Positions 42,400-58,592 are shown, numbered from the stretch's first letter. The stretch is DNA of 64,000 bases from Amblyomma americanum (GCF_052857255.1 NW_027526749.1:7501-71500), one strand, 5' to 3'. Numbers and translations are program-made. Notes: a model not told the origin generated them from the letters alone.

Positions 42400-43170
42400 C
42401 TAAGTAACAAAAATCATTGCTGTTATTTTCTTTGACCTGCGAAAGCATTCGACACCGATGATCACTGCATCCTATAAAACAAATTAAAGTGCTATGGCTT
42501 TCATAGCAAAGCTATTGAATTCTTCTCAAGCTACATCAGACAGTGCCACCAGGTAGTTTCAGTTATTTACGCCGTGTCACCCCGTCAGCTACTACATACA
42601 GGAGTGCCTCAGTGGCCGGCAATTAATTTTTTTATCATTATATGTAAATGATTTATCACAAGCCATTCAATCAGCAGACACACTCATGCACACCGACGAC
42701 ACAGCTCTACAGTTGTCACAGGATACACTATCGAAGAAGCTGCGGCGAAAGTCAATGCAGAAATATCCAACATTTCGCACTGGTTTATGCAAACAAAACT
42801 AAGTGTGAATGTCAAAAAATCTAATACATGGTAATTCATTCCCACCAGACGACCAACAAACCTAACTAACATAAAAATGAAAAGAAACAACTGTCAAGCT
42901 GAAAAGGTTGGTTAATTGAGTACCTTGACATGATAGATAACCACTTGGATTGACAAGCGCACGTCAACTCAATCTGTATGAAGGTATCGGCCGGCTGTCA
43001 CGCATTGTTACAAACAAGAATTAATTTTGACGATAAGATGTTACGGATGATGCCTTTTGCGTTCATTTATGACAATTTATTGCAAAGGTTCTCAGTGGTA
43101 AACATTCACATACTCCAGCTATGATGGCCCAAGTAAGGCTTTGCTTCTTGCATTACAGGTAATGCACTTT
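42400..43170 (+). mobile_element. CR1/jockey-like LINE reverse transcriptase remnant
   Basis: Plus-strand frames, interrupted by frameshifts and stops, read FFDLRKAFDT, then LKCYGFHSKAIEFFSSYIRQ, a degraded TGVPQ, a degraded ADDT, and NHLDWQAHVNSICMKVSAGC. These are RT palm motifs and the region after them. Both ends are eroded. Confidence 0.75.
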
Positions 43171-43650
43171 GATAAGCTAGATGCATTAAAAATAGCTATT
43201 ACCTTCAACATTTTCCTGAAAACAATTCTTTCCATGAATATTTATTCTGCGGTTCATCCCGCGCGAAGAGCCTATGCGATTACCGATAGAAGTTAAGGCA
43301 GTGAAAAAAGGGTAGAAGTTTAAAGCGTCCCTTCTGAATCGCGGGTACGTAGCAGTTGCCACCATGCTCGGCTTTTTTTTCTTCATCGTATTGGCTTAAG
43401 CAACCCGTCAAACTTACCGATATTATATATATCAATAATTTTACCATTTTCGTTTATATACAATTTTTAATCCTTAGTCTATAAGCGCGAGAGCTATCTC
43501 GAGTGAAACGTTTCCAACAGGAGGAAGAAGTTGCGGCCTCCAAGGCTTGTAAAAATTTATCCTTAACCATGGAGCTCATTTTGTGGAAGCGGGCGTCCTT
43601 CCGAACCTTGTCGCTCTCTCAAGACGCTGGTGAGAGCAAAAGGCTAGTTG
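43171..43650. other. No feature recognised
   Basis: AT-rich sequence without a convincing frame. Confidence 0.4.
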
Positions 43651-43654
43651 TTGT

Positions 43655-43806
43655 AGGCGAAATTGTAGAGGCCCGTGTAATGTGCGATGTCAGTGCACGT
43701 TAAACAATCCCAGGTGGCCAAAATTTCCGGAGCCCTTCACTACGGCGTCCCTCATAGAATGAATCGCTTTTGGGACGTAAAATACCCATAAATCAAATCA
43801 AACCAA
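43655..43806 (+). mobile_element. SINE family B, head missing
   Basis: Body from GTAGAGGCCCGTGTAATGTG through CCCTCATAGAATGAATCGC to the AATCAAACCAAAT tail. Confidence 0.85.
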
Positions 43807-43954
43807 ATAAAATCAGTTGTTTGGAATCCTTGTAGCTGCCGTTCTCTGAAGTCTAAGTCGAACGTCGCACAAATGTCGCAGCGAAATCGACACCGAAACC
43901 ATCGGCGAAATTGACACGAATTTCAGACCAGGGTGTATTGCTATACAACAGTAG

Positions 43955-44106
43955 CGTCCACGACTGTTGGACGATTACGACGCTCGGCTGCCGAGTACGA
44001 GGTCAAGGGATAGAATCCCGTCCGCAGCGGACGCAGTTCGATGAAGGCGAAGCGTAAAAGACGGCCACGTGATATGCGATGAGAGTGCACGTTAAAGAGA
44101 CTCTGT
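43955..44106 (+). mobile_element. Degraded SINE with tRNA-like head
   Basis: GATTACGACGCTCGGCTGCC, then ATAGAATCCCGTCCGC and GAGTGCACGTTAAAGAGACT follow the SINE order with many changes. Confidence 0.65.
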
Positions 44107-44372
44107 GGAAAACATCATCCAATTTTAAACTCGTCACATCTTCACCCAGAATGATTGGTTGCCACCGTACTGAAGTGATTGGCTGTGTAGCCTATATATA
44201 GCCTCTGAAATCCGCACCCAAAAATCGATGTCGATGCATACATTTTACTTGTGAAATTGTGTCTGCTGATAGCGACACCTGTATTTCGTTTTTGGTCTTC
44301 TCTGGCTTATAAAAGTCATGTTTTCGGTCAGAGCGGCCTCTTTGTGACTAGGACCCTGTACCCTATCGATTT
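44107..44372 (+). repeat. Dispersed repeat, same family as 50728-50962
   Basis: It shares GGTTGCCACCGT, TTGTGTCTGCTGATAGCGACA-like and CCTGTATTTCGTTTTTG, GGCTTATAAAA and ACCCTATCGAT with the later copy, in the same order and spacing. No coding frame. Confidence 0.75.
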
Positions 44373-44497
44373 GAGCCGCTTTCATTGGCCCTCAGCGTCC
44401 ATTTAAAGCCCGCCAGGTAGAGATCAGGAACCCTCCACTACGGCGCCATATTTCTTTCCGCCCTCTTTCGCTTCCACTTTCATGCCTACCCTCAAGA

Positions 44498-44688
44498 CGC
44501 GGGTTTGGTATCGGCCGCGGTGGTCGAATTTCGATGGAAGCGAATTTGTACAGGCCCGTGTGCTGTGCGAGTCAGTGCACGTTAAAGAACCCCAGGTGGT
44601 CGAAATTTCCGGAGCCCTTCACTACGGCGTCCCTCATAGCCTGAGTCGCTTTGGGACGTTAAACCCCCATAAACCTTAAACCATCATC
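44498..44688 (+). mobile_element. SINE family B, partial head
   Basis: From GGCCGCGGTGGTCGAATTTC through GTGCACGTTAAAGAACCCCA to CCCCCATAAACCTTAAACCA. Confidence 0.88.
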
Positions 44689-44815
44689 CCTACGCTCACA
44701 GCGCTGTTGAGGTGTTCATTTTGAGTGAAACAGTTACCGCGCGTTTCATTTTTCCACAACCAATTCGCATTACACACTATGCAACAGATGACGGATACAG
44801 ATAGCAGACAGATAA

Positions 44816-45200
44816 GTAGTAGTAGTAGTAGTAGTAGTAAAAGACTTTTATTCGACCATAATTTATAGGCCGAGCATGTCGACCGCCTGGGCGACCAGAA
44901 GCCGCTGTTCTTCTTCCCCTTCAGCGCCAAGCCAGTCGAGCCAGGTGGTGATGGATAGAAAGGGTGGGGGGAAGGAACCCGACTGCTGAGCAGCCGGGCA
45001 ATAGAAGAGGCAATGGGCCAGGTCCGCATAGATGCAGGGGCAGTTGGGACAGGAAGGGTCCGATCGATAGCGATAGAGGAAGAGGCGGGACGGGGTGATA
45101 ACTGCATTCATCTGAATGTGCCGAAGAAGGCGAGACTCCGGCACCGTGAGTGATGGATGAGGGGGAGGGTAAAGGCGTTTGTCGAGGCGGAGCTCAATGT
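44816..45200 (-). mobile_element. I-like LINE 3' end, 5' truncated
   Basis: Minus-strand frame: LRHIQMNAVITPSRLFLYRY, then a zinc-like region (SCPNCPCIYADLAHCLFYC), and ends EQRLLVAQAVDMLGL; a (TAC)n tail follows. Target duplication AGACAGATAA at 44806-44815 and 45201-45210 sets both edges. Confidence 0.87.
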
Positions 45201-45239
45201 AGACAGATAACAAAGAGAGAACAGACAGCCACTCCACGC

Positions 45240-47950
45240 AAATTGAGACCGCTCTCGATGTGTTCGCGCATAATGCATGTTGAGCAGTTACGCACGATAC
45301 TGCGTGACAGACGAATTATGAAACGGTGCCTGGAAACGGAAGGCGAAGGTAGGAACAGGGGCGCTAGGCTCAACATCTTACCCACGGAAGCGTGTCCAGT
45401 AGGCAAAGCTCGGCGGGGAAAAAAAAAAAGTAAACTAAAAGCGACTGAGCAGTTCTAGGCAGAAAAAAAAATGAGAAAAAGAGGAAGGGGAAAAGAAACC
45501 AGCACACCATAACGTGCATTCGAAAGCGCTCTTTGTAGGGCGGCTCGGTGATTTTTAAGTATACGCATTACGGCCGGCGGTGCGGAAAAGGAAAAGAAAA
45601 GTGCAGGAAGAGGAATAAAATTTTTCTCGCCTCTCTTACCTTCGAGTCGTGGCCCACATCTCCGTGCCGATTGGTCCTTGGCTTGTGCGTGTATCTCTTG
45701 CTTCACCCTTGCAGCCAGCCCTCGGAGTTTGTCACACCGCTTCGCAGTTTCTTCGAGACTTCAATATCGTGACCGAGTGCGCCGTTTGATTCCCGGGTTG
45801 TTTTCCTCGCGAAGCTGGATTTTCTCTCTTCGTCGAGTCGGCGAAAGATCCGAGGTTTTTCAGCGACGAAGGCAAGTTTCCTGTTTCACTGCCTGCGAAT
45901 TTTTCAGCGTTTCGACGGCTTAATGAACTGTGCCTTTAGTATAAATGCAAGCTGTTCGGAGAGGCGGCCTTGTTGTCGGTATTGTCTACTCGAAGCAAGT
46001 TATGCATGTACGCTAAGAAGAAGGCTTGAGAACAACACGCCTAAACTCCTTCCTTTAAGGATCACTCCTCTGGAGTTTGACCAGAAAGGCCTCGAACAAT
46101 ATTATGTCGGAGAAAAAAAAAAGGCCCACTAGAGTATCTATGCGCTAAGGTTGCAGCAGGCACTGTGAACCTCTAGAAAGATTTAGCATGGTATAGCCCC
46201 AAGTTTAGGGCCGTAACATAAGGCAGGATGATTGCTGTTTCTCTAAATTTAACAAAAAAATCTTCCGTTTAAGAGTACGTCCTTGTTCTCACTGAAATGA
46301 GAGCGCCTTTGGAACCAGCAGTTTGCCAACACTGCGGGGAAAAATAACAAAAAGAAATACTTTTCCCAACAGCTAGTTGAACTGCGTTTCGCAAAAATAT
46401 TATTTTAGTGTGAGCCCAAAATACGGCCTCTTCGTTGGACGATGACCAATGGAAACCAGCGCTCACCTTCTTGACCTCAGTCTTTTTTCAATGCGTTAAC
46501 GTTAGACCGCCGATGGACCAGGGCTCGATGCATTGTTCACTGTGAACCGTTGAGTGCTCAGACGACCTTCCGAAGTTCACGCCCACATGAAGCTCCCAAC
46601 GAAGCAAAAGAAAAAAAAAAAACCTTCGAAGCTGTCGTAGTGCGGGGTTTTCGAGGTACTTCGAACCTCCTTCGCTGGAGCTCACCACAAATCCTCGAGG
46701 GTTCGAGTTCGTCTGGCGTCTCTAGAAGCTCTGTCCACCTGCGAGTCCTAACATCGAAGACAGGACACGTATTTTGGGCAGTGCACAACCGCTGCAAGCA
46801 CACGACCGCCTTAAAACGGTCTCACTGCGTTGACAAATCCTCCGAGCCGATGAACCTCTTTGGCGGCCGCTCAGTTTGGCGTCGTCTCACTCTATATCCG
46901 TCTGGTCGCTGCTTTTGGCGTCCTTGTTGCTGAGAAAGAGAAACCGCGGCAATAATGCTCGGGCCGGATTCAATGAAAAAAAAAAAAGAACCGAGCCGCG
47001 CAATCGGCACTCACACAAACGCATACACACTATATGTATACGTGTGCAACCGCGTCGGACGGCGTCGTCACGCGGATCTCTCGGCTTACTCACGCCAGAA
47101 AAAGCCGTTCGACTACTTCGAAAAGAATATTGGAAAACGGACCTCGCTTACGCAGTCGGGAGAGGCGGAACTGTGAACCCTCCGCCGAACGGAGAAGAAA
47201 CGGATCACCCTAGCTTGCGCGCCCTTGCACAAGCGGGGAGAAAATGTAAACGAGTAGCAGCCGGGGATGTGCGGACCTCCTTCCGCTCACTCTTTTCGGG
47301 CGATCCACAACGGTGGTCTCGAGCGATGGGACGATGGTCCGAGCGTTTGTACGCGGTCAAGGGACAGCGGTTATTGGAGCGAGCCGACCTCTCGAACGCT
47401 TCTGCCCCGCCGTCCTTCCCACGCCACGCAGGAGGCACCCGTGGCTACCGCCTTATGGTGGTGGCTGACTTCGCTATCGCCACAAGGCCAGTGGCCACGT
47501 CGGCCCTTGCGCCGCCGGACTCCCGAGGAAGATGCCCCGTGGCTCTGTGGACTGTTTTTCTGCGCCTGTCGACGCAGACACGCGAACGTGTCTTCGCTTC
47601 GCGCTCACACTTGTGCGTTTTTCTCTTTTTTCTTTCTTCATTTGCTCTTCGGGTTCCTGCGCCTTGACTCCGGCTGTGGATCATATTTTCTCTTCCTTTC
47701 TCGCCATCAGCGGTTTCGCAGATATTCCCTGCGGAGAAGAGAGTGCGTCGGAAGACCCGACCGTCGGCTGAGTCGACGCGGTTTCTGGCGTTTAGCGACT
47801 CGGCGTCGGCGGACTCGCTTTCGTGCGGAAACGTCCACGTGCTTCCTTTGATATGAGCAGGGCCAACGTCCCGCTGGTGAGGCGTGGCGTATCTGTTGCA
47901 CCTCTTTTACGTGCATACGCGCAAAACTGCGTTACCTCTTGTGGGTGTCT
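45240..47950. other. No gene recognised; CpG-rich block
   Basis: Several open frames of 60-260 codons exist in 46876-47850, but overlapping frames on both strands are also open, as expected in GC-rich DNA. None resembles a known protein. The block could hold the missing 5' exon or promoter of P4HA; I found no motif that proves it. Confidence 0.4.
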
Positions 47951-47951
47951 T

Positions 47952-48166
47952 ATGGAGGAAAAACGCTAAAGCGCCCGTGTGCTGTGCGATGTCAGCGCAC
48001 GTTAAAGATCCCCAGGTGGTCGAAATTAATCCGGAGCCCTCCACTACGGTACCTCTCTCTTACTTTCTTCTTTCACTCCCTCCCTTATCCCTTCCCTTAC
48101 GGCGCGGTTCAGGTGTCCAAAGATATATGAGACAGATACTGCGCCATTTCCTTTCCTTCAAAACCA

Positions 48167-48226
<60 letters not shown>
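47952..48226 (+). mobile_element. SINE family A, 5' truncated, with (ATT)n tail
   Basis: The body starts at ATGGAGGAAAAACGC, without the tRNA-like head, and ends in about 20 ATT units (48166-48226). Flanks CTTGTGGGTGTCT (47939-47951) and CTCGTGGGTGTCT (48227-48239) are a target duplication. Confidence 0.9.
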
Positions 48227-48227
<1 letters not shown>

Positions 48228-48526
48228 TCGTGGGTGTCTGCTAAGACTCTGCGCGCTTAGTTAGGATCCTGTCTTACGGGCGTGCATAAACGGTCTGTTA
48301 TTTTGCTGGGAGGAGAGACACGCGTACACGTTCGATGGCGATGGTGGTGAGAACATTTCAAAGTCGGTGTGTTATTTAGACAACGCACTTACAGTTGTCT
48401 AGGGGGCAGATCAAAAGGCAGGAAAATGTCTGACGAAGAGTCTGCCCCATTCTTGCTCGCATTCAGGAGCACAGGACATCCAGTGCAGAAAAGACACACT
48501 CAATGGAAATACAAAATGAGTGGTTA

Positions 48527-49788
<1,262 letters not shown>

Positions 49789-50213
49789 CATTATTATCAT
49801 TAGCCTGACGGCGCCCACTGCAAGACAAAGGCCTCTCCCATGTCTGTCCAATTAACCCTGTCCTTTGCCAGCTGGGCCACAGTAACCTCACAAACTTCTT
49901 AATCTCACCCTCCCATTTCTACCCTTCCCTTCTCTTGGAATCCACTCCGTTATCCTTAAGGACCAGCCGTTATCTTGCCTTCGTATCACATGTCCTTCCC
50001 AAACCCATTTCTTCCTCTTGATTTCGACTAGGATGTCATTAACACGCGTTTGTTCCCTCACCCACTCTGCCCGCTTCCGGTCTCTTGACGTTACGCCTAT
50101 CATTTTCGTTTCCATGGCTCCCTGTGTTGTCCTTAACTTAAGCTAAACCCTTTTCGCCCGCCTCCACGTTTCTGCCCCATGGCTGTTGTATAGTTTTCTC
50201 TTGAGGGACACTG
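49789..50213 (-). mobile_element. RTE-like LINE 3' end, degraded
   Basis: Minus-strand frames METKMIGVTSRDRKRAEWVR and KWVWEGHVIRRQDNGWSLR, then the 3' end with TGGACAGACATGGGAGAGGC-like sequence and an (AAT)n/(GAT)n-like tail near 49790. 5' truncated. Confidence 0.83.
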
Positions 50214-50727
50214 GTACAAAGACCGGAACGTCCGGTTTTCTTTAGGGCGAGATATTGCTTTAGACAACAAAGATGTCTGCCTAGATTGCCTTTGGGTCAA
50301 ACGATAATTTTGGGCACAAAGGAGGTTTAGTTGCTTGTTTTCGATTCAGTAATGTGACGAACGTAAGGCACGTAAGCAAGAACGTCTGGAGAAATGTTTG
50401 CCCCTTTTGCCTACTTCCTAAATAACGGCCTTGTTTGGGCGTCTCCATGAAGCCAGTAGGAAGACATAACAACGTTATACAGTCGACGCAGGATGATCTG
50501 AAATCAGAATGCCGTGAAACTGCTATAATTATGAAGAGTTAATGAATTAAGAGTGACATTTTTGAAGGAACACTAAACACTACTCCATCCAGTTTTTTTT
50601 TCTTTACAGTAAGAGAAGATACTACGGTTCTTCCTGGATGCGTTGAGGCTGTTCCTGCTGCAAAATACGCATTTGTCGCCGACGAATTTAGATTTAAAAA
50701 TCATTCCCCCACTGTATTCATGCTCGT

Positions 50728-50962
50728 GACGTCATTACCGAGAAGGACGGGTTGCCACCGTCTTGGAGGGAATGGTCATGTAGCGTAGCCTCTGGGACCC
50801 GCAACCTGAAATTGGTGTCGATGCACGCATTTGTAGTTGTAAAATCGGCCGGGGAGGGCGACACTTGTATTTCGTTTTTGTTTCTTTCCTAGCTTATAAA
50901 ACCTCCGTTTTCGGCCACAGCGGTCTCTTCGTGATTAGAATGCGGTACCCCATCGATACAAA
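50728..50962 (+). repeat. Dispersed repeat, same family as 44107-44372
   Basis: Shares ordered blocks with the earlier copy (GGTTGCCACCGTC, GGTGTCGATGCA, TTGTATTTCGTTTTTG, GCTTATAAAA, CCCATCGATA). The family may extend left to about 50560. Confidence 0.75.
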
Positions 50963-51019
50963 GAACATCTTTTTGTTCTCTCTGTTCCTTTAATACTAGC
51001 CCTGATGTTGATGGCACTA

Positions 51020-51088
51020 AGTGGTCAGTTCGAATAAAGCGGAAGTTCGAATTAAGCGGCTTCAAATTAACGAGGTTCCACTGTATGC
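51020..51088 (-). mobile_element. pogo/Tigger-like terminal sequence
   Basis: On the minus strand the edge reads TACAGTGGAACCTCGTTAAT, then repeated TTCGAA-type words. This resembles terminal inverted repeats of pogo/Tigger-like DNA transposons. Only one end is seen and no transposase is in the window. Confidence 0.45.
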
Positions 51089-51090
51089 TT

Positions 51091-51125
51091 GAAAAAAAGT
51101 GACGACTTCTGTCGTCACTTTTTTC
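51091..51125. repeat. Short perfect hairpin
   Basis: AAAAAAGTGACGAC and GTCGTCACTTTTTT around a TTCT loop, directly next to the transposon-like end. Confidence 0.85.
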
Positions 51126-51129
51126 ACCT

Positions 51130-52125
51130 GGTGTACCATAGGCTACAGCGTTTTATTCTCCTTCCGACCAGCAGCGGGTCAAGCGGTGCTGACGCGTGCG
51201 GGGCCGCCACGCGCCCACCGCGTCCAGTGATTAGCATGTAAGTGGCCGCTCACTCCCGGTGCTCGCACGATGGCCTCTTGTCAGCGCGACGCGTGATGAA
51301 GACACGCTCGGATCCTTGAACCGTCGCGCGAGTGAAGACACGTGCGCGTGCATAAGTTCCCGCAAGAGTAACGACTGTAGCGCCCTCTTTTGTTCGTCCA
51401 CAGTAGCGCCGTCTTTTGTCGCGGTGGCAGCAACCCGAGCTGCAGAGCCGAATGCGGAACACCACGGTTTACGAAGCGGCGGCCGTCCGGGCGAAACACC
51501 GCTTTTCTTTTTGGTAGTATTTTAGTCCTAGCCTATTCGCATGAAGGTGGCTGGAACGGGACAAGCGTAACTGTTTTGAATTCGCTGGGAACGCTCTGAC
51601 AAGGCGCTCATTGTTTCTGTCTGTTTTCGTAACCCGCATCAAGGAGTAAGTTGCGCGATGCTTTTTTTTTCTTCAGTATGTTTTCTTTGTAAGAGAATAA
51701 TGCTGCTGCGTTTCCCGTCGACGTCGGGCTGCGAAATGTTGGTGAATATATTTGAACACATCACCGTGCTTGCTGCAACGTTTGTGCAAATTATAACGCA
51801 GTTTTTCCCGATGTATTCAGTGGTGAATATCACGAGAGGGGACACAAAGGCGTCGATCGGCTAAGAGGAGAAGTAATTCTTAGAAACTTGTTTTAACTAG
51901 TCACGCTTTATAAAGGTCGACGCCCACAGTAATACAAGGCTTATTCACTGTAGAACAGAAAATGACTGGTTTTATATCATCTGCGCTGGGCGTAGTCTCA
52001 CAGCTTGTTTTACCTTTTCTAATCACCGTATTTTCGACGCGCGGTGCCGACAACTACAACTACTACGACGCCGGCGGCTTTTCGACCGAACGAACTGTAT
52101 ACGCTGTCGCGTAATAAAAACCCAC
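51130..52125. other. No gene recognised; GC-rich block at 51170-51500
   Basis: The block includes a short repeat (GTAGCGCC.TCTTTTGT at about 51379 and 51403). No frame is convincing. Confidence 0.4.
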
Positions 52126-52129
52126 CCAC

Positions 52130-53337
<1,208 letters not shown>

Positions 53338-53648
53338 CCCGCCGCGCTGGCTCAGTGGTTAGGGCGCTCGGCTACTGATTCGGAGTAGCCGGATTCGAAA
53401 CCGACCGCGGCGGCCGTGTTTCGATGGAAGCGAAACGCAAAAGGCGCCCGTGTGTTGTGTGATGTCAGTGCACGTTAAAGATCCCCAGGTGGTCGAAATT
53501 ATTCCGGAGCCCTCCACTATGGACACCTCTTTCTTCCTTTCTTCTCTCAGTCAATCTTTTATCCCTTCCCTTACAACGCGGTTCAGGTGTCCGCGAGATG
53601 TGAGACAGATACTGCGCCATTTCCTTTCGCCAACACCCAATTTTAAAT
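53338..53648 (+). mobile_element. SINE family A, full length
   Basis: Head with GCTGGCTCAGTGGTTAGG and a mutated B box (GGATTCGAAACCG), a body segment resembling family B (TTTCGATGGAAGCG), then the family A tail. It may be a mosaic. Confidence 0.88.
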
Positions 53649-53748
53649 TTCATGGCTTGATCATACCCATCAATTCTGGAGAAAAGCATTTTTGAACGGG
53701 AAAAAGTTAATGAACGCAATTTTTTCATATATTGTAACATTTCACTAT

Positions 53749-53749
53749 T

Positions 53750-53806
<57 letters not shown>

Positions 53807-54344
53807 TGCCTTACTACACCCACTGCAGGGCAAAGGCCTCTCCCATGTCTCTCCAATTAACCCTGTCCTTTGCCAGCTGCATCCACCCTTTGCCTGCAAA
53901 CTTCTTAATCTCATCCGCCCACCTCACCTTCTGCCGCCCCCTGCTACGCTTACTTTCTCTTGGAATCCACTCCGTTACCCTTAAGGACCAGCGGTTATCT
54001 TGCCTTCGCATTACATGCCCTGCCCAAGCCCATTTCTTCCCCTTGATTTCGACTAGGATGTCATTAACCCGTGTTTGTTCCCTCACCCACTCTGCCCGCT
54101 TCCGATCTCTTAACGTTACACCTATCAGTTTTCTTTCCATGGCTCGCTGCGTTGTCCTTAACTTAAGCTGAACTCTTTTCGTTAGCCTCCACGTTTCTGC
54201 CCCGTAGGTGAGTACCGGTAACATTATGCTGTTGTACACTTTCCTCTTGAGGAAAATTGGTAAACTGCTACTCATGATCAGCGAGAATTTGCTATATGCG
54301 CTCCACCGCATTCCTATCCTTCTAGTTTGAACTTTCTATGATCA
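53749..54344 (-). mobile_element. RTE-like LINE 3' end with target duplication
   Basis: A 165-codon minus-strand frame (LPVLTYGAETWRLTKRVQLK, WAWAGHVMRRQDNRWSLRV, RGRQKVRWADEIKKFAG, ending MGEAFALQWV), then a (GAT)n tail. The 13-bp repeat AACATTTCACTAT at 53736-53748 and 54345-54357 marks both ends. The coding tail is intact, so it is the youngest RTE piece here. Confidence 0.92.
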
Positions 54345-54357
54345 AACATTTCACTAT

Positions 54358-54906
54358 AACAATCAATATATCCGCAGATACCCCGTCCGCAGCTTATATA
54401 TTTTTTCTATTAACGTTTTTGCTATCGTCAAAAGCGTTTCCTATTGGTTTTATATGGCAGTCTGAACTGTTCGATGCGATCGATGGAAACACTACAAAAG
54501 AAAGATTTTGCTACATATCGAAATGATAGACCATTACGTTCAATATTTCTGTGCCAGTGCCTTACAGTTTTCTAGTATTCAAAATATTTGTCCAAGAATG
54601 TTGGACGTGGGTCGAAAATATTCGTTCATCGGCAGAAATGCGCCTTTTTCTTGAAGCATCCCTTCAAAAAGTGCCCTTTAGAAATTCACGAACACTTTAA
54701 TTAGTAAACCTGCAGAGTTAAGGAATGCTCATGACAACTGAAACTTGGACTAAAATTATATTTTTACCGGTGCTAAAATTTGTCTGCATGGCTGCATGGT
54801 GAGAGACGTGTTGCCAAGATCACTTTTGTTTTTAAATATTTTTTTTACCGCGTTCATTATTTAATGTAAGAAAAACACCGAATTTCAATCATATAGAGCG
54901 GCGAAG
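54358..54906. other. No feature recognised
   Basis: AT-rich sequence with no convincing frame. Confidence 0.4.
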
Positions 54907-54950
54907 TTGTCGGAAAGGGGGAATTACTACTGGGTGTTGCACACATTGAG

Positions 54951-55082
54951 GAAAATGCTGCGAGTTCTGAGTGTGCCGAATTGTCTATATAGCGTCTCTG
55001 ATAATGACCATCTTGTGAAAATGCTGCGAGTTCTGAGTGTGCCGAATTGTCTATATAGCGTCTCTGATAATGACCATCTTGT
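54951..55082. repeat. Perfect 66-bp tandem duplication
   Basis: Units 54951-55016 and 55017-55082 are the same base for base over nearly their full length. A 115-codon plus-strand frame (54907-55254) spans both, with the 22-residue unit repeated (MLRVLSVPNCLYSVSDNDHL). The frame matches no family I know. Confidence 0.9.
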
Positions 55083-55395
55083 GGAGCGGTTCCTTGGGAA
55101 AGGCGCCATAAGCGCCAACCGGACGGAACTTAATGTGGACAGACGCTTGGTGCAGCGCCCTGCCAATTCGATTTCCATGCAGCGAAGGCCACATCTCTCT
55201 CGGGATGCTGGCCGAATAGGCACAAAATACTTATTCGTGTCCTCCGACGCTTAGTCACCGAAGCCCTGAGTTTAGAGCCTTTCCAGAAAGGCATGAATTG
55301 GTGTCTCCTGGCGCAAATTTGTCTTCAGATGTAGCTGTCGTATATGTTAATTCAGAAGTACCCTTTTTGTTTTCTTTTAAACATTATCTGTTTCG

Positions 55396-55457
55396 TATGA
55401 AGGTCTTCTGCATTTTGAACAATTCATATGAAGGTCTTCTGCATTTTGAACAATGAT
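55396..55457. repeat. 31-bp tandem duplication
   Basis: TATGAAGGTCTTCTGCATTT with its following bases occurs twice, at 55396 and 55427. Confidence 0.9.
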
Positions 55458-55534
55458 GGTTGTTTACTTTTTATTTATTTTTTAATTATTTTTTCTCTCA
55501 AGAATGCGAATGTTTGATTCCAGTAAAATTACGT

Positions 55535-55750
55535 CGTTTAACGTCCCGAAGTGACAAATTGGTTTTGAGAGACGCCGTAGTAGAGGGCTCCGGATTAACC
55601 TCGAACACATAGTTTTCTTTAACGTGCGCACAGTGCAAGGGTGGTTTTGTATTTCGCCTCTACCTAAATACGGCCGCCACTGTCGGGATCGAACCCGCTA
55701 CCTTGGGATCATTCGCTGAACTCCAAAACCACTGAGCCTCCGTGGCTGGT
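55535..55750 (-). mobile_element. SINE family B, diverged
   Basis: Minus-strand copy: GTTTAACGTCCCGAAGTGAC, GTAGAGGGCTCCGGATTAAC, TCTTTAACGTGC, GGGATCGAACCCGC, ACCACTGAGCCTCCGTGGC. Confidence 0.83.
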
Positions 55751-58052
<2,302 letters not shown>

Positions 58053-58193
58053 TTATGTCGGCGTAGCCCTCGGTGTTTAAGGTGACCGCTATGTGGCAGG
58101 TTTCCAACACCCTAACGTTGTCCCCGTCGCTTGGGTGAAGAGCCAGCATCGGTACCGGCATTTTGGATCGCACATGCTCCACCTCCACATACC

Positions 58194-58194
<1 letters not shown>

Positions 58195-58292
<98 letters not shown>

Positions 58293-58592
58293 GGTTTTGG
58301 GGAAAAGGAAATGGCGCAGTATCTGTCTCATATATCGTTGGACACCTGAACCGCGCCGTAAGGGAAGGGTGAAGGAGGGAGTGAAAGAAGAAAGGATGAG
58401 AGAGGTGCCGTAGTGGAGGGCTCCGGAATAATTTCGACCACCTGGGGATCTTTAACGTGCACTTACATCGCACAGCACACGGGCGCCTTAGCGTTTTTCC
58501 TCCATAAAAACGCAGCCGCCGCGGTCGGGTTCGAACCCGGGAACTCCGGATCAGTAGTTGAGCGCCCTAACCACTGAGCCACCGCGGCGGGG
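58195..58592 (-). mobile_element. SINE family A, full length with (AAT)n tail
   Basis: Minus-strand copy. The tail is about 31 TAA units (58196-58289); body and tRNA-like head are well preserved. CCACATACCTT before it and CCACATACTTT after it are a probable target duplication. Confidence 0.93.

Noticed and set aside
46876..47851. Frames of 194 and 263 codons
   Set aside because: Overlapping open frames in CpG-rich DNA with no motif and no splice support.
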